Source of the DNA: Butyrivibrio sp. AC2005
GTDB taxonomy: Bacteria > Bacillota > Clostridia > Lachnospirales > Lachnospiraceae
Direction: 5' to 3'
Assembly (NCBI RefSeq): GCF_000424145.1
Contig: NZ_AUJI01000022.1
Span: 46,270-110,269 of the forward strand
DNA length: 64,000 nucleotides
Below are positions 50,960-61,168 of this stretch, one piece after another. Position numbers and translations under genes: made by a program. Within the stretch, counting starts at the first letter, position 1. Each line of letters begins with the position of its first letter. Under the pieces are notes generated by a model, which saw nothing but the letters and a program-made list of their open reading frames with translations, was not told the origin of the DNA and did no database searches.

Positions 50960-53900
50960 GTGAATAGTGTTATTGACCGAATTTTAAATGGACAATTTGA
51001 GAATACAGAAAGATCATTAAGTTTTTCTCTTCCGCGTCTGGAGCTGAATATCAAGCCGGGCGAGATTTCTGAGGGAAGCTTTATTATCTATGGACCTAAG
51101 GACAAAGCAGTGCAGGGGCTTATTTCGACCTCTGAGCTTCGTATGGAGGTTCTCACAGCTGATTTTTCCGGATACGAATTTGAGGTTGGATATCGCTTTG
51201 ATGGTACAGGGCTAAGCCCCGGAGATGCCATTAAGGGCGAGTTTAACGTCATTTCCAATCAGGGTGAATATCAGCTTCCTTTTGTTGTGAACGTAGAGAT
51301 TAGCCATGTTATGTCAAGCATGGGACCTATCCGCAACATGTTCCACTTCGTTAATGTAGCTAAAAATGACTGGGATGAGGCTAAAAAGATCTTTTACTCA
51401 GAGGAGTTTATAGAAGTCTTTGAGGAAAACGAGCCGGGGTTTGAGAGCCTTTATCGTGGTCTTAGTGCTGTTCCCGGCTCAGAAGCCAATATGGAGGAGT
51501 TCCTTATCTCCATTAAAAAGAAGCAGCCTATTGAATATATTCCGGACAGACCGGTAATTGAGGTGGACAATCCGCCAGCTGATTCAGAGCATACGATAAT
51601 GCTTGTCCGTAATGGCTGGGGATATACTAAGCTTGAAGTGGAATTTGACGGCAATTTTATGTCCTCTGATTCTTCAGAGCTGTCTGACAACGACTTTATC
51701 GGTAACAATTGCTTTTTCAAATTCAGAATAGATGCTTCTCTGTTGCATGATGGTAATAACTTTGGAGCTATTATTTTCCGCACTCCTTATGTAGAGGTGA
51801 AAATTCCGATAACCGTAAGGGTCAACTTAGGAATAGAGCACCTCAGTACCATCGAGATGGAGAAGAAGAAGCTCACTGTTGAGCTTGTGAAGCTTTATGA
51901 GGATTTCAGAGCCAAGAAGATCGGCTCCAGGGACTGGATTGCAGAGACCGGAAGACTTGTAAATAAGATGAATGCCACGGATGCCAAGGATCCGGCATTC
52001 AGACTTTATACATCCCAGTATCTTATTACTGCAGGGAGAGTCAGCGAGGGTAAGTGGATCCTCGATCAGATGAAGACTGTACTTGAGGATGAATATCCGG
52101 ATAATGATACGCTGTTTTGCTATTATCTTTATCTGACAACCCTTGTTGAGCGTGATGAATACTCGACAAATGAAGTATCACGCATGATGGAGGGAATATT
52201 CTCGAGGAATTCAGCTGACTGGCGTATAGCATGGCTGCTTTTGTACATATCGGAAGAATATTCGTCCAGCCCTACCAGCAGATGGATTTTACTGGAGCAG
52301 CAGTTTAACGAGGGCTGCAGAAGTCCGATTCTTTATATTGAGGCTCTTAATCTCATGACGGAAACTCCTACAATGCTTTCAAAGCCCGGAGATTTCGAGC
52401 TGCAGGCACTTAAATATGGTGTGAAAAAGGGAATTCTCCAGCCTCTTCTCATGGATCAGGTTATTTATCTTGGGGCCAGGGAGAGGAACTATAACGAGAG
52501 ACTTCTTAAGATCCTTATGGCCTGCTATGAGGAGAGACAGGACAGGGAATCTCTCGAGGCAGTCTGCTCACTTTTGATAAAGGGCAACAGGACTGATCCC
52601 GAGGCCTTTGACTGGTATGCTCTGGGAGTTGAGGAAGAGCTTCACATCACGAGGCTTTATGAATATTACATGGCATCCATCTATCTTGATGAGGATGGAA
52701 TGCTTCCATGTGAAATCTCTAAGATGGTGCTGATGTTCTTTTCATATCAGAGTAATCTTGACTATGAGAAAAATGCCATACTTTACAGGTATCTCCACGA
52801 GCACAGGGATGAGTATCCCGATCTTTACGATTCCTACAGACTTCAGATTGAGAAGTACCTGCTGGAACAGCTCGACAGAGGCCGTATAAACAAGGATCTC
52901 GGATATTTGTATAAAAACCTTCTCACCAGACAGATGGTTGATGCGGGTAACTGCGATAAAGTAATGCGTATTCTCTTCAGTAATGAGATAAAGACCGACA
53001 ATAAGCGCATGACTAAGGTTATCGTCGTATACGATAAGCTTGAGAAGGAGCTTGAGTATCCACTGGCTAACGGCCTTGCTTATGTTCCTTTATATGGAAG
53101 TGATTATTCAGTTTTCCTTGCAGATGCTGATGACAACAGATTTGCAGAGGGTATACCTTATATTAATTCCAAGCTTATGCTTGTCGGACAGCTTGCATCC
53201 TATGCTGTTCCTTACATTAAGAAGGGCGAGGAGAGTATAGAGCTTTTCCTTTGTGAGATTGAGAAAAATTCTTACACCATTACTATGGAAAATGTGGGAA
53301 GATACAGGGCTCTCGCAAGTGATCCGCAGATTCGCAGCATTTGCAGACATAGAATCAGAGAGAGTCTTATAAGATTCTACTATGATAACAGCTTCGAGAG
53401 ACAGCTTTCGGAGTATCTGGATGAGGTTGATACCGAGAGACTTGGAACAACTGACAGAACAGCCATGTTTGAGCTTATGGTTATGTCCGGTAACTACAAC
53501 ATGGCGTATAAACTTGTGAGCAGATTCGGAACCTATAAGCTTGATCCGAGAGTTGTAATGAGGCTGTGCGGAAGACTTATGGACAATGAGTCCTTTGAAA
53601 ATACTGAAGCAAATGCCAAGATAGCATGGCACGCTTTTTCCAATTCGAAGTATGACTCGCAGCTTATTACTTTCCTCTGTGACAGCTACACAGGCACCAT
53701 CAAGGAAATGAGGGATCTGTGGAAAATAGCCAGCAACCAGGGCGTTGATGTGTTTGAACTCTCGAAGAGAATGCTTACGCAGATACTCTACACTGGAGCG
53801 CATATAGGCGATAAGATCGCGCTTTTCAGAGGCTATGTTGAAAAGAGCGGTGGTGGGGACAAGCTTGAAAAGGCCTTCCTTGCCAAGTGTGCCCACGACT

Positions 53901-54541
53901 ATTTTGTTGATAATATGGTGACCGATACATATGTATTTCAGCGTATCGGTGAGCTTGCCAAGTCAGGTGCTGAGCTCCCTGTTGTTTGCAAGATGGCTTA
54001 TCTTAAGAGCTTCACCGAGACAGGACACGATGAGCTAAAGCCTTACAATGAAATAATAAAAGAGTTCCTTATGGAGCTTCTTGATAAGGATATTTATTTC
54101 TCGTTCTTTATGCATTATCAGAGCGAGTTTGCAGAGATGCATCAGTTCTGCGACAAATCAATTGTCGAGTATCGCACGACACCCGGTACCAAGTGCATCG
54201 TTCACTACATCAGTAGTGAGGATGATACCGAGGATTATAAGACCAAGCCTATGCAGGAGATGTATCCTGGCATATATGATGCAGACTTTATCATTTTCTT
54301 TGGTGAGCAGATTCAATACTACATCACCGAGGAGAATTACAACGGTCGAGGCGAGAAGCTGACCGAGAGCGGTACCATCTCCAAGAGCGATATAGTTCAG
54401 GAGACCGCCGCAGGAAGATACTCCATCATAAATGATATTATGATCGGTAAGACACTACAGGACTACGACACCGTCGACAGACTCCTGTCGGAGTATTACA
54501 AGAAGCGCTTCTTAACTAATAAATTATTTAGAACAATTTAA
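50960..54541 (+). CDS. DUF5717-family large protein
   Basis: The 1193 residues have no signal or membrane segment. The N-terminal third has beta-sandwich character (LPRLELNIKPGEISEGSFII ... FVVNVEISHVMSSMGPI); the middle and C-terminal parts are helical and repeat-like, with a final beta part (KCIVHYISSEDDTEDYKTKP). It matches the DUF5717 family of Lachnospiraceae. The start is a GTG with GGGGAA upstream; no ATG fits. Homologous clusters keep DUF5716 next to it, as here. A large cytoplasmic scaffold for the Hsp70-like neighbour is a reasonable guess only. Confidence 0.8.
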   Translation: MNSVIDRILNGQFENTERSLSFSLPRLELNIKPGEISEGSFIIYGPKDKAVQGLISTSELRMEVLTADFSGYEFEVGYRFDGTGLSPGDAIKGEFNVISNQGEYQLPFVVNVEISHVMSSMGPIRNMFHFVNVAKNDWDEAKKIFYSEEFIEVFEENEPGFESLYRGLSAVPGSEANMEEFLISIKKKQPIEYIPDRPVIEVDNPPADSEHTIMLVRNGWGYTKLEVEFDGNFMSSDSSELSDNDFIGNNCFFKFRIDASLLHDGNNFGAIIFRTPYVEVKIPITVRVNLGIEHLSTIEMEKKKLTVELVKLYEDFRAKKIGSRDWIAETGRLVNKMNATDAKDPAFRLYTSQYLITAGRVSEGKWILDQMKTVLEDEYPDNDTLFCYYLYLTTLVERDEYSTNEVSRMMEGIFSRNSADWRIAWLLLYISEEYSSSPTSRWILLEQQFNEGCRSPILYIEALNLMTETPTMLSKPGDFELQALKYGVKKGILQPLLMDQVIYLGARERNYNERLLKILMACYEERQDRESLEAVCSLLIKGNRTDPEAFDWYALGVEEELHITRLYEYYMASIYLDEDGMLPCEISKMVLMFFSYQSNLDYEKNAILYRYLHEHRDEYPDLYDSYRLQIEKYLLEQLDRGRINKDLGYLYKNLLTRQMVDAGNCDKVMRILFSNEIKTDNKRMTKVIVVYDKLEKELEYPLANGLAYVPLYGSDYSVFLADADDNRFAEGIPYINSKLMLVGQLASYAVPYIKKGEESIELFLCEIEKNSYTITMENVGRYRALASDPQIRSICRHRIRESLIRFYYDNSFERQLSEYLDEVDTERLGTTDRTAMFELMVMSGNYNMAYKLVSRFGTYKLDPRVVMRLCGRLMDNESFENTEANAKIAWHAFSNSKYDSQLITFLCDSYTGTIKEMRDLWKIASNQGVDVFELSKRMLTQILYTGAHIGDKIALFRGYVEKSGGGDKLEKAFLAKCAHDYFVDNMVTDTYVFQRIGELAKSGAELPVVCKMAYLKSFTETGHDELKPYNEIIKEFLMELLDKDIYFSFFMHYQSEFAEMHQFCDKSIVEYRTTPGTKCIVHYISSEDDTEDYKTKPMQEMYPGIYDADFIIFFGEQIQYYITEENYNGRGEKLTESGTISKSDIVQETAAGRYSIINDIMIGKTLQDYDTVDRLLSEYYKKRFLTNKLFRTI

Positions 54542-54783
54542 AGCCTTCCCTATGGATGGATGAAAATAATAAAGCCTTCCCCTTTGAAGATGAACATTTT
54601 CAAGGGGAGGATAAATATTTTTAATGCCTTCCCCCTCCGGGGGCGTAAATCGTCCGGGGGACGATTGCTTTGCGCGGACCGAAGCGGAGCGAAGACAGGT
54701 GGCGCGAAGCGCCGGATGAGGGGCAAAGTAAAGCATTCCAAAATCTATAATCGAAGACAGCTGCCCGAAGGGCGGATGAGGGG
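54541..54783 (+). repeat. Cluster of palindromic intergenic repeats (copies 2a-2d)
   Basis: Four partial or complete copies: 54541-54562 (fragment), 54573-54610 (CCTTCCCCTTTGAA hairpin), 54622-54722 (long copy with GGCGCGAAGCGCC and GGATGAGGGG) and 54756-54783 (CTGCCCGAAGGGCGGATGAG...). The last copy's GAGGGG is the ribosome site of the next gene (spacing 10). G+C content is far above the surroundings. Confidence 0.85.
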
Positions 54784-54793
54784 AACCTGAAAC

Positions 54794-56101
54794 ATGTCAA
54801 TATTCAAAGAAACAAAAACCGCAAGAAGATATGTACTTGGCTACGATCTGGGAGAAGAAGTCTCGCAGATCAGTTTTCTTGCCTCCGATTCCGACCTCCC
54901 CGAGACTCTCTCTGTCCTTGCAGGTGCAGAGGCCTACAATATTCCCACAGTCCTTGCCAAGAGGAAGGAAGTAAACCAGTGGTTCTACGGTAAGGAGGCC
55001 CTGGCCAAAATTGAGGCAGACGAGGCAGTACGTGTAGACTGTCTCATAGAGAATGCCAGAATGGGAAAGCGTGTTAACGTAGACGGTACAGGCTACGATC
55101 CGGTATCGCTTCTTACACTTTTCGTTAAAAGAACCCTATCACTTCTTTCTATGGAAATGTCCATGGATATGGTTGATGCAATAGCTTTCACTACAAGAAA
55201 TATGGACACCAGAATGATCGAGGTGCTGTCTGAAGTAACAGGTGCCCTGTCACTTCCCGTTAAGAATGTCTTTTATCAGAGCTATGAGGACAGTCTCTAT
55301 CACTATATGCTTTATCAGCCGGATGACCTGTTATCACATGCAGTAATTGCCTGCGATTACAGCTTCGGGGAGATGATGGTTTACGACATGAAATTGAATC
55401 ACAGGACAAAGCCTGTAGTTGTAACCATCGATAAATATTCCTACGATGAAATGGCACTTTCTGAGGGCAGGCTTTCGGATAATGCAAATGACCGTGCAGA
55501 GCAGGTTGCCAGACTCGATAACAAATTCCTTGAGTTTTCGGAAAAAACAATGGAGGGCAGAATTGTAAGCTCTGTTTTCCTTCTTGGAGAAGGCTTCAGG
55601 GAGCAGTGGATGCAGAAATCCCTGGAGTTTTTGTGCAGAACAAGGCGTGTATTCCAGGGGAATAATCTTTTCAGCAAGGGTGCCAGCATAGCTGCAAGAG
55701 AGAAGGTTGGTCCCAGTGGACGAATGGAGAAGTACGTCCTTCTTGACGGAGGAAAGCTCAAATCCAATGTGGGAATGATGGTGAAAAAGCAGGGGCAGCA
55801 GGTGTACCATGCACTTCTTGATGCAGGTGAGAACTGGTATGATCTGAGCACTGGACTTGATGTTATTTTGGATGATGAAAATGCCATAGATATAATGATA
55901 ACTCCTCTTACGGAAGGGGAAAAACATATACACAGAATTGATCTTGAAGGGCTTCCGGAACGTCCGCCGAGAACCACAAGACTTCGCATGAAGGTAGTGA
56001 TGAGTGCTGCCGATAAAGTCAACATTCATGTGGAGGACATGGGCTTTGGCGAACTTTTCGAAAACTCGGGAATGTTTTGGGATGAGGTGATTCCGGTATG
56101 A
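54794..56101 (+). CDS. DUF5716-family Hsp70/actin-fold protein
   Basis: The 435 residues have two phosphate-loop-like strands typical of the actin/Hsp70 ATPase fold: YVLGYDLGEEVSQISFLASD at the start and VIACDYSFGEMMVYDMKLNH in the middle. The adenosine-motif-like segment is YVLLDGGKLKSNVGMM. It matches DUF5716. It lacks a DnaK-type substrate domain. The ribosome site GAGGGG comes from an intergenic repeat. It overlaps the next gene by four bases. It may be an ATP-driven partner of the DUF5717 protein. Confidence 0.8.
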   Translation: MSIFKETKTARRYVLGYDLGEEVSQISFLASDSDLPETLSVLAGAEAYNIPTVLAKRKEVNQWFYGKEALAKIEADEAVRVDCLIENARMGKRVNVDGTGYDPVSLLTLFVKRTLSLLSMEMSMDMVDAIAFTTRNMDTRMIEVLSEVTGALSLPVKNVFYQSYEDSLYHYMLYQPDDLLSHAVIACDYSFGEMMVYDMKLNHRTKPVVVTIDKYSYDEMALSEGRLSDNANDRAEQVARLDNKFLEFSEKTMEGRIVSSVFLLGEGFREQWMQKSLEFLCRTRRVFQGNNLFSKGASIAAREKVGPSGRMEKYVLLDGGKLKSNVGMMVKKQGQQVYHALLDAGENWYDLSTGLDVILDDENAIDIMITPLTEGEKHIHRIDLEGLPERPPRTTRLRMKVVMSAADKVNIHVEDMGFGELFENSGMFWDEVIPV

Positions 56102-56928
56102 GCGATTTAATTCTTTGTACCGGAAGGTACGCATTAAAACCATATTATATGGAAAAAATCGGAAGACGAATCTATTCAATTGAGGAGCTTTGCTACTGCA
56201 TTACTCAGAATGCATTTTTGATGGATTCGGATTCCTTCGAGATGGGGCTTGTGGACTGGATAGGCGATGAGCTTGGACTTTCCAAGCTATCGGATGAACT
56301 TAGGAAAATGCTGGTTCATAACTGTTCGGCGGCCTCCTTTGCAGGTCTTCTTCTTGAGTACGTGGGATATTCTACCAAGGAAGAGGTGGATAATACCGAG
56401 GAGATACTTAAGAACAACGCCGGCATGGACGTTTTCGACAAGCGTATGGCGAGAGCAGACTTTTTGATGAAGCAGGGGCATCTTAAGCAGGCCTTTGCTG
56501 AGCTGGGATATCTTACTAAACAGGTATCGGACCTTGATAAAAATGTCCGCGCCAAAATTGAGCATAACCAGGGTGTTATGTTTGCACACCTTTTCATGTA
56601 TGACAGAGCGGCTGAGTTTTTCTATAAAGCCTGGGAGGACGGCGGAGATGATGAGTCCTATCTGGGATTTCTTGCTGCCAAGCGAATGACCATGAATGAA
56701 AAGGAATACGTGTCCTTTGTGAGTAACCACAAGGAGGCGCACAATCTGTCTCTTAAGCTGGAGCAGCGCATGGATGAAGCGAATGATCTCTATGATGCCA
56801 GCAGTGCTAATTTCAAGATACGAAGTCTCGAATTGTACCGCTCAGGGGCCAAGATGAGTGAGTATTACGAGGAGATAGACAGAATTACCGAGGATATGAA
56901 GGAAGAGTACCGGGGATTAGTTGAGTAA
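56098..56928 (+). CDS. Helical TPR-like protein of the DUF5717 cluster
   Basis: The 276 residues start SDLILCTGRYALKPYYMEKI, then GRRIYSIEELCYCI. From about 115 to 215 helix pairs resemble TPRs (RADFLMKQGHLKQAFAELGY; HNQGVMFAHLFMYDRAAEFF; YKAWEDGGDDESYLGFL). No membrane segment. The ATGA overlap with DUF5716 and TAATG with the next gene show strict coupling. Function unknown; the protein is probably a structural adaptor. Confidence 0.72.
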   Translation: MSDLILCTGRYALKPYYMEKIGRRIYSIEELCYCITQNAFLMDSDSFEMGLVDWIGDELGLSKLSDELRKMLVHNCSAASFAGLLLEYVGYSTKEEVDNTEEILKNNAGMDVFDKRMARADFLMKQGHLKQAFAELGYLTKQVSDLDKNVRAKIEHNQGVMFAHLFMYDRAAEFFYKAWEDGGDDESYLGFLAAKRMTMNEKEYVSFVSNHKEAHNLSLKLEQRMDEANDLYDASSANFKIRSLELYRSGAKMSEYYEEIDRITEDMKEEYRGLVE

Positions 56929-58124
56929 TGGGGTTCTTTGATTTTTTTAAGAAAAAAGATACATATCGTATAGAGCGCCATCAGCAAAATGAGCTTGAGA
57001 ATTGGAACGATATTGCCTACTCCAGGAAGAATATCGATATAGACGATCCTGCTCAGCGACGCGAATATGTGCAGAACTGCCTTCAGCAGATGGCTGAGGC
57101 CAGCCGCGACATGGATTCACTGCAGTTTGAATACCGTGTTGTGACATCGCATCTTCGTGATATGGAGGAAATTGATGCACTTCCACCTGAAAACAGGGAA
57201 GAAGTTAACGAGTGCGCAAAGCGCATCATAGACAGTGAAGAGCTGCAAAAGAGATTCAATAAGCGCAAGAGCAGGATGACGGACCAGGAATATGAAAAGA
57301 TGGAACGCCTGCATAATGACGCAAAAAAGGGAGCTAAGGCACTGCTGGATGCTGAGGAGCACCAGAAAAAGGTAAAGAATGACCTTCGAAGACTTGATGA
57401 TGAGAGAAAAGCGTACGAATTCAGAAAGGCTGAAATCGAGATTTCTCTGGATAACATGCAAAAGCTTATGCTGGTAATTGCAGGGGCGCTTGGCTTTATA
57501 ACGCTTGTCTTGGCGATTCTGTCACTTGCATTTAAGCTTAATGTAACCTATGGCTATATGGTTGCTATTGTAGTAGCGGCCGTATCCTTCTTTTTCATAA
57601 ATCAGAAGATTCATGAGCAGCGAAGGGAGAAAAAGGTTGTACTTAACAGTATGGCAAGACTTATTCAGCTACAGAATACTGTTAAGATAAGGTATGTGAA
57701 TAACAAGAATCTTATTGACTACGAATGCCTTAAATATGGCATTTCAAATTCCAGGGAGCTCACAAGTCTCTATAATAAGTATTTATTGGAGAAAAAAGAG
57801 CGTGAGAGATATGCTGCGGCAACTCAGGAGCTTGATGCCAATCAGAGGGCACTTGTATTTACTCTTAGAAAGTACCGCATCAAGGATCCTGAGATATGGG
57901 TTCATCAGGCTATTGCTCTTATTAACCACAACGAAGAGGTTGAGATCCGCCACGAGCTGGTTGGTCAGCGTCAGGCTCTTCGTAAGCAGATGGATTATAA
58001 GCGCGATGTTGTTGCCGGTAATGCCAAGACTGAGATAGAAGAACTTGTTAGGCAATATCCTGCATACAGACAGGAAATTCTTGATATGGTTGATCGATTT
58101 GAACAAAGATATCCGGGAGCATGA
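56928..58124 (+). CDS. Coiled-coil protein with two membrane segments, last gene of the cluster
   Basis: The 398 residues have a long coiled coil (about 60-175: KRIIDSEELQKRFNKRKSRM ... LRRLDDERKAYEFRKAEIEI). Two adjacent membrane helices follow (about 180-202 and 207-225: LMLVIAGALGFITLVLAILS; YMVAIVVAAVSFFFI), then a second coiled-coil part in the cytoplasm. It would anchor the DUF5717/DUF5716 complex to the membrane, if such a complex exists. It starts at the TAATG overlap. A terminator overlaps its stop codon. Confidence 0.75.
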   Translation: MGFFDFFKKKDTYRIERHQQNELENWNDIAYSRKNIDIDDPAQRREYVQNCLQQMAEASRDMDSLQFEYRVVTSHLRDMEEIDALPPENREEVNECAKRIIDSEELQKRFNKRKSRMTDQEYEKMERLHNDAKKGAKALLDAEEHQKKVKNDLRRLDDERKAYEFRKAEIEISLDNMQKLMLVIAGALGFITLVLAILSLAFKLNVTYGYMVAIVVAAVSFFFINQKIHEQRREKKVVLNSMARLIQLQNTVKIRYVNNKNLIDYECLKYGISNSRELTSLYNKYLLEKKERERYAAATQELDANQRALVFTLRKYRIKDPEIWVHQAIALINHNEEVEIRHELVGQRQALRKQMDYKRDVVAGNAKTEIEELVRQYPAYRQEILDMVDRFEQRYPGA

Positions 58125-58142
58125 AAATGCTCCCATTTTTTT
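58115..58142 (+). terminator. Terminator of the DUF5717 cluster, overlapping the last stop codon
   Basis: GGGAGCAT, loop GAAA, ATGCTCCC, then A and seven T. Confidence 0.92.
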
Positions 58143-58234
58143 GTTGCTAATGAGAATAAGATATTGTAGTATGTTTGGTGTTGGGCAGGGGATGTCTAAT
58201 AAGAAACTTGAGTTTATTTATTATAGGTAAACAT

Positions 58235-59674
58235 ATGGCAAATTATTATTACAAAGAAACTGACAAGATTGGCGAGGAGTGCGGCGTTTTCGGGATGTAC
58301 GATTTTGACGGCGCGGATGTGGCACCCTCAATTTATTACGGACTGTTGTCGCTTCAGCACAGAGGGCAGGAGAGCTGCGGTATAGCGGTCAGCGAGACAA
58401 TGGGTCCAAAAGGAAAAGTAACGAGTCATAAGGACATGGGACTGGTTAATGAAGCGTTTAATCATGACATCATTTCAGGGATGCATGGTGATATAGGTGT
58501 AGGGCATGTGAGATATTCCACAGCCGGCAGCAGCACCAGAGAAAACGCTCAGCCCCTTGTCCTTAATTACGTTAAGGGGACTCTTGCGATGGCGCACAAC
58601 GGTAACCTGGTTAATGCACCGGAGCTTCGGGAGGAGCTGGCATATACTGGTGCAATTTTCCAGACGACCATTGATTCCGAGGTCATTGCGTACCACATCG
58701 CAAGGGAGAGACTTAATACTCCAAACGTAGAACTGGCGGTGGCTAATGCCATGCAGAAGATAAAGGGAGCGTATTCCCTTGTTATCATGTCTCCCAGAAA
58801 GCTTATCGGTGCGAGGGATCCTAATGGATTCAGACCGCTTGTTATCGGAAAGCGTGATAACTGCTACATCCTTGCATCTGAGACCTGCGCCCTTGATACC
58901 ATAGACGCCGAATATATCAGAGATGTAGAGCCCGGAGAGATTGTTACCATATCTCCTGAAAAGGGCATAGAGTCCAACAGACAGATGTGTAACAGTGTAA
59001 AGCATGGTCATTGCATTTTCGAGTATATTTACTTTGCAAGACCTGACAGCGTTCTTGACGGAGTGAGCGTATATGAATCCAGAATTAAGGCAGGAAGGTT
59101 CCTTGCCATGGATTCACCTGTTGAGGCAGATGTGGTTGTGGGTGTTCCCGAATCCGGAAACTGTGCAGCACTTGGATATTCCATGGAATCAGGAATTCCT
59201 TACGGACAGGCTTTTGTGAAAAACCAGTATATAGGAAGAACCTTCATAAAGCCCGGACAGAAGAGCCGTGAGAGCAGTGTACAGGTAAAACTTAACGCTC
59301 TTGGTAACGCTGTTAAGGGAAAACGTGTTATCATGATAGATGATTCAATTGTCCGCGGAACAACCTCCGACAGAATTGTAAGAATGCTAAGAGATGCCGG
59401 AGCAACAGAGGTTCACATGAGAGTGAGCTCACCGCCGTTTTTATGGCCCTGCTATTTCGGCACGGATGTTCCCGCAAGAGAGCAGCTCATCGCATATAAC
59501 AGAAGTATTGATGAGATCTGCGAGATAATCGGAGCGGATTCCCTTGGTTATCTCAGGGAGGAACGCCTCGAGGAGATCGTAGGACATAAACTTGATATAT
59601 GTAAAGGATGCTTCACAGGAGACTATCCCGTCGCTCCCCCGGAAGAGGATATTAGAGGAGAGTTCGAAGCATAA
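58235..59674 (+). CDS. purF: Amidophosphoribosyltransferase
   Basis: The 479 residues catalyse the first step of purine synthesis (PRPP and glutamine to phosphoribosylamine). The N-terminal glutaminase is Ntn-type: 15-residue propeptide and catalytic Cys16 in GEECGVFGMY. The PRPP-binding motif is RVIMIDDSIVRGTT (about 365-380). The Fe-S cluster ligands of the Bacillus-type enzyme are visible, including C-x-x-C in CKGCFTGDYP. AGGT precedes ATG 58235; upstream starts add residues before the propeptide. purB follows after 12 bp. No purine riboswitch was seen upstream. Confidence 0.96.
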   Translation: MANYYYKETDKIGEECGVFGMYDFDGADVAPSIYYGLLSLQHRGQESCGIAVSETMGPKGKVTSHKDMGLVNEAFNHDIISGMHGDIGVGHVRYSTAGSSTRENAQPLVLNYVKGTLAMAHNGNLVNAPELREELAYTGAIFQTTIDSEVIAYHIARERLNTPNVELAVANAMQKIKGAYSLVIMSPRKLIGARDPNGFRPLVIGKRDNCYILASETCALDTIDAEYIRDVEPGEIVTISPEKGIESNRQMCNSVKHGHCIFEYIYFARPDSVLDGVSVYESRIKAGRFLAMDSPVEADVVVGVPESGNCAALGYSMESGIPYGQAFVKNQYIGRTFIKPGQKSRESSVQVKLNALGNAVKGKRVIMIDDSIVRGTTSDRIVRMLRDAGATEVHMRVSSPPFLWPCYFGTDVPAREQLIAYNRSIDEICEIIGADSLGYLREERLEEIVGHKLDICKGCFTGDYPVAPPEEDIRGEFEA

Positions 59675-59686
59675 AGGAGGATTAAT

Positions 59687-61120
59687 ATGAGTACAGATCG
59701 TTACAGCAGCCCGCTTTCAGAGCGTTACGCAAGCAAGGAAATGCAGTACATTTTTTCACAGGACATGAAGTTCAGAACCTGGAGAAAGCTTTGGATTGCC
59801 CTTGCTGAAATAGAAAAAGACCTCGGTCTTAACATTACACAGGAACAGATTGATGAGCTTAAGTCCCATCAGGACGACATCAACTACGAGGTAGCGATTG
59901 CCCGTGAGAAGGAAGTTCGTCATGACGTAATGAGCCACGTTTATGCATATGGTCAGCAGTGTCCTAAGGCAGCAGGAATTATCCACCTTGGAGCAACAAG
60001 CTGCTACGTTGGCGATAACACAGACATCATCATCATGACAGAGGCTCTTAAGCTTGTTCGCAGAAAGCTTCTTAATGTTATCAGCTGTCTTGCAAAGTTT
60101 GCCGATGAGTACAAGGATCTTCCTACACTTGGTTTTACACATTTTCAGCCTGCACAGCCTACTACAGTAGGTAAGAGAGCATCCTTGTGGCTTCAGGATT
60201 TCACAATTGACCTTGAGGATCTGGACTATGTTCTTGATAACATGAAGCTTCTTGGTTCAAAGGGTACAACAGGAACACAGGCTTCCTTCCTTGAGCTTTT
60301 CGACGGAGACCTTACAAAGGTTGATAAGCTCGATCCCATGCTTGCTGAGAAGATGGGCTTTAAGGGCTGCATGGCAGTTTCAGGTCAGACCTACAGCCGT
60401 AAGATTGACATGAAGGTTGTTAATGTCCTTGCAGGTATTGCATCCTCAGCAACCAAGATGGCTCAGGACATCAGACTTCTTCAGCATCTTAAAGAGGTTG
60501 AGGAACCCCATGAAGCTAAGCAGATCGGTTCTTCCGCTATGGCATATAAGAGAAACCCCATGAGAAGTGAACGTATCTGTTCACTTTCAAGATACGTGAT
60601 TGTAGATACACTTAATCCTGCAATCACAGAGATCTCACAGTGGTTTGAGAGAACCCTTGATGATTCTGCTAATAAGAGACTTTCAATTCCCGAGGGCTTC
60701 CTTGCAATAGATGGTATTCTTGATCTTTGCATGAATGTCACAGACGGACTTGTTGTATATCCCAAGGTTATCGAGAAGAGACTTATGTCTGAGCTTCCTT
60801 TCATGGCTACAGAGAACATCATGATGGATGCTGTTAAGCTTGGCGGAAACAGACAGGAGCTTCATGAGAAGATCAGAGAGCTCTCAATGATCGCAGGAGA
60901 CCATGTAAAGAAGGACGGTCTTTACAATGACCTTCTTGAAATGATCGTTAAGGATCCCGCCTTCCATATGACTGAGGAAAAAATCAAGGAGTGCATGGAT
61001 CCTAAGAAATACACCGGTTGCAGCGCTCATCAGGTTGAGAGATTCTTAAGCGAAGTTGTTAACCCGATTCTTGAAGCGAACAAAGAAGAGCTTGGCCTCA
61101 CCGCAGAGATAAACGTATAA
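59687..61120 (+). CDS. purB: Adenylosuccinate lyase
   Basis: The 477 residues act twice in purine synthesis (SAICAR to AICAR; adenylosuccinate to AMP). The superfamily signature GSSAMAYKRNPMRSE holds the mobile catalytic Ser. Further conserved parts are GATSCYVGDNTD and TLGFTHFQPAQPTTVGKRAS with the catalytic His. AAAGGAGG precedes the ATG. It forms an operon with purF. The remaining pur genes are not in the window. Confidence 0.97.
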   Translation: MSTDRYSSPLSERYASKEMQYIFSQDMKFRTWRKLWIALAEIEKDLGLNITQEQIDELKSHQDDINYEVAIAREKEVRHDVMSHVYAYGQQCPKAAGIIHLGATSCYVGDNTDIIIMTEALKLVRRKLLNVISCLAKFADEYKDLPTLGFTHFQPAQPTTVGKRASLWLQDFTIDLEDLDYVLDNMKLLGSKGTTGTQASFLELFDGDLTKVDKLDPMLAEKMGFKGCMAVSGQTYSRKIDMKVVNVLAGIASSATKMAQDIRLLQHLKEVEEPHEAKQIGSSAMAYKRNPMRSERICSLSRYVIVDTLNPAITEISQWFERTLDDSANKRLSIPEGFLAIDGILDLCMNVTDGLVVYPKVIEKRLMSELPFMATENIMMDAVKLGGNRQELHEKIRELSMIAGDHVKKDGLYNDLLEMIVKDPAFHMTEEKIKECMDPKKYTGCSAHQVERFLSEVVNPILEANKEELGLTAEINV

Positions 61121-61168
61121 GACATCAAATAAATCCTTATTAACTGAGGAAGGAATGCAAATAATAAA

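Noticed and set aside
58143..58234. Purine riboswitch before purF
   Set aside because: The gap is 92 bp and lacks the conserved junction sequences of the purine aptamer.
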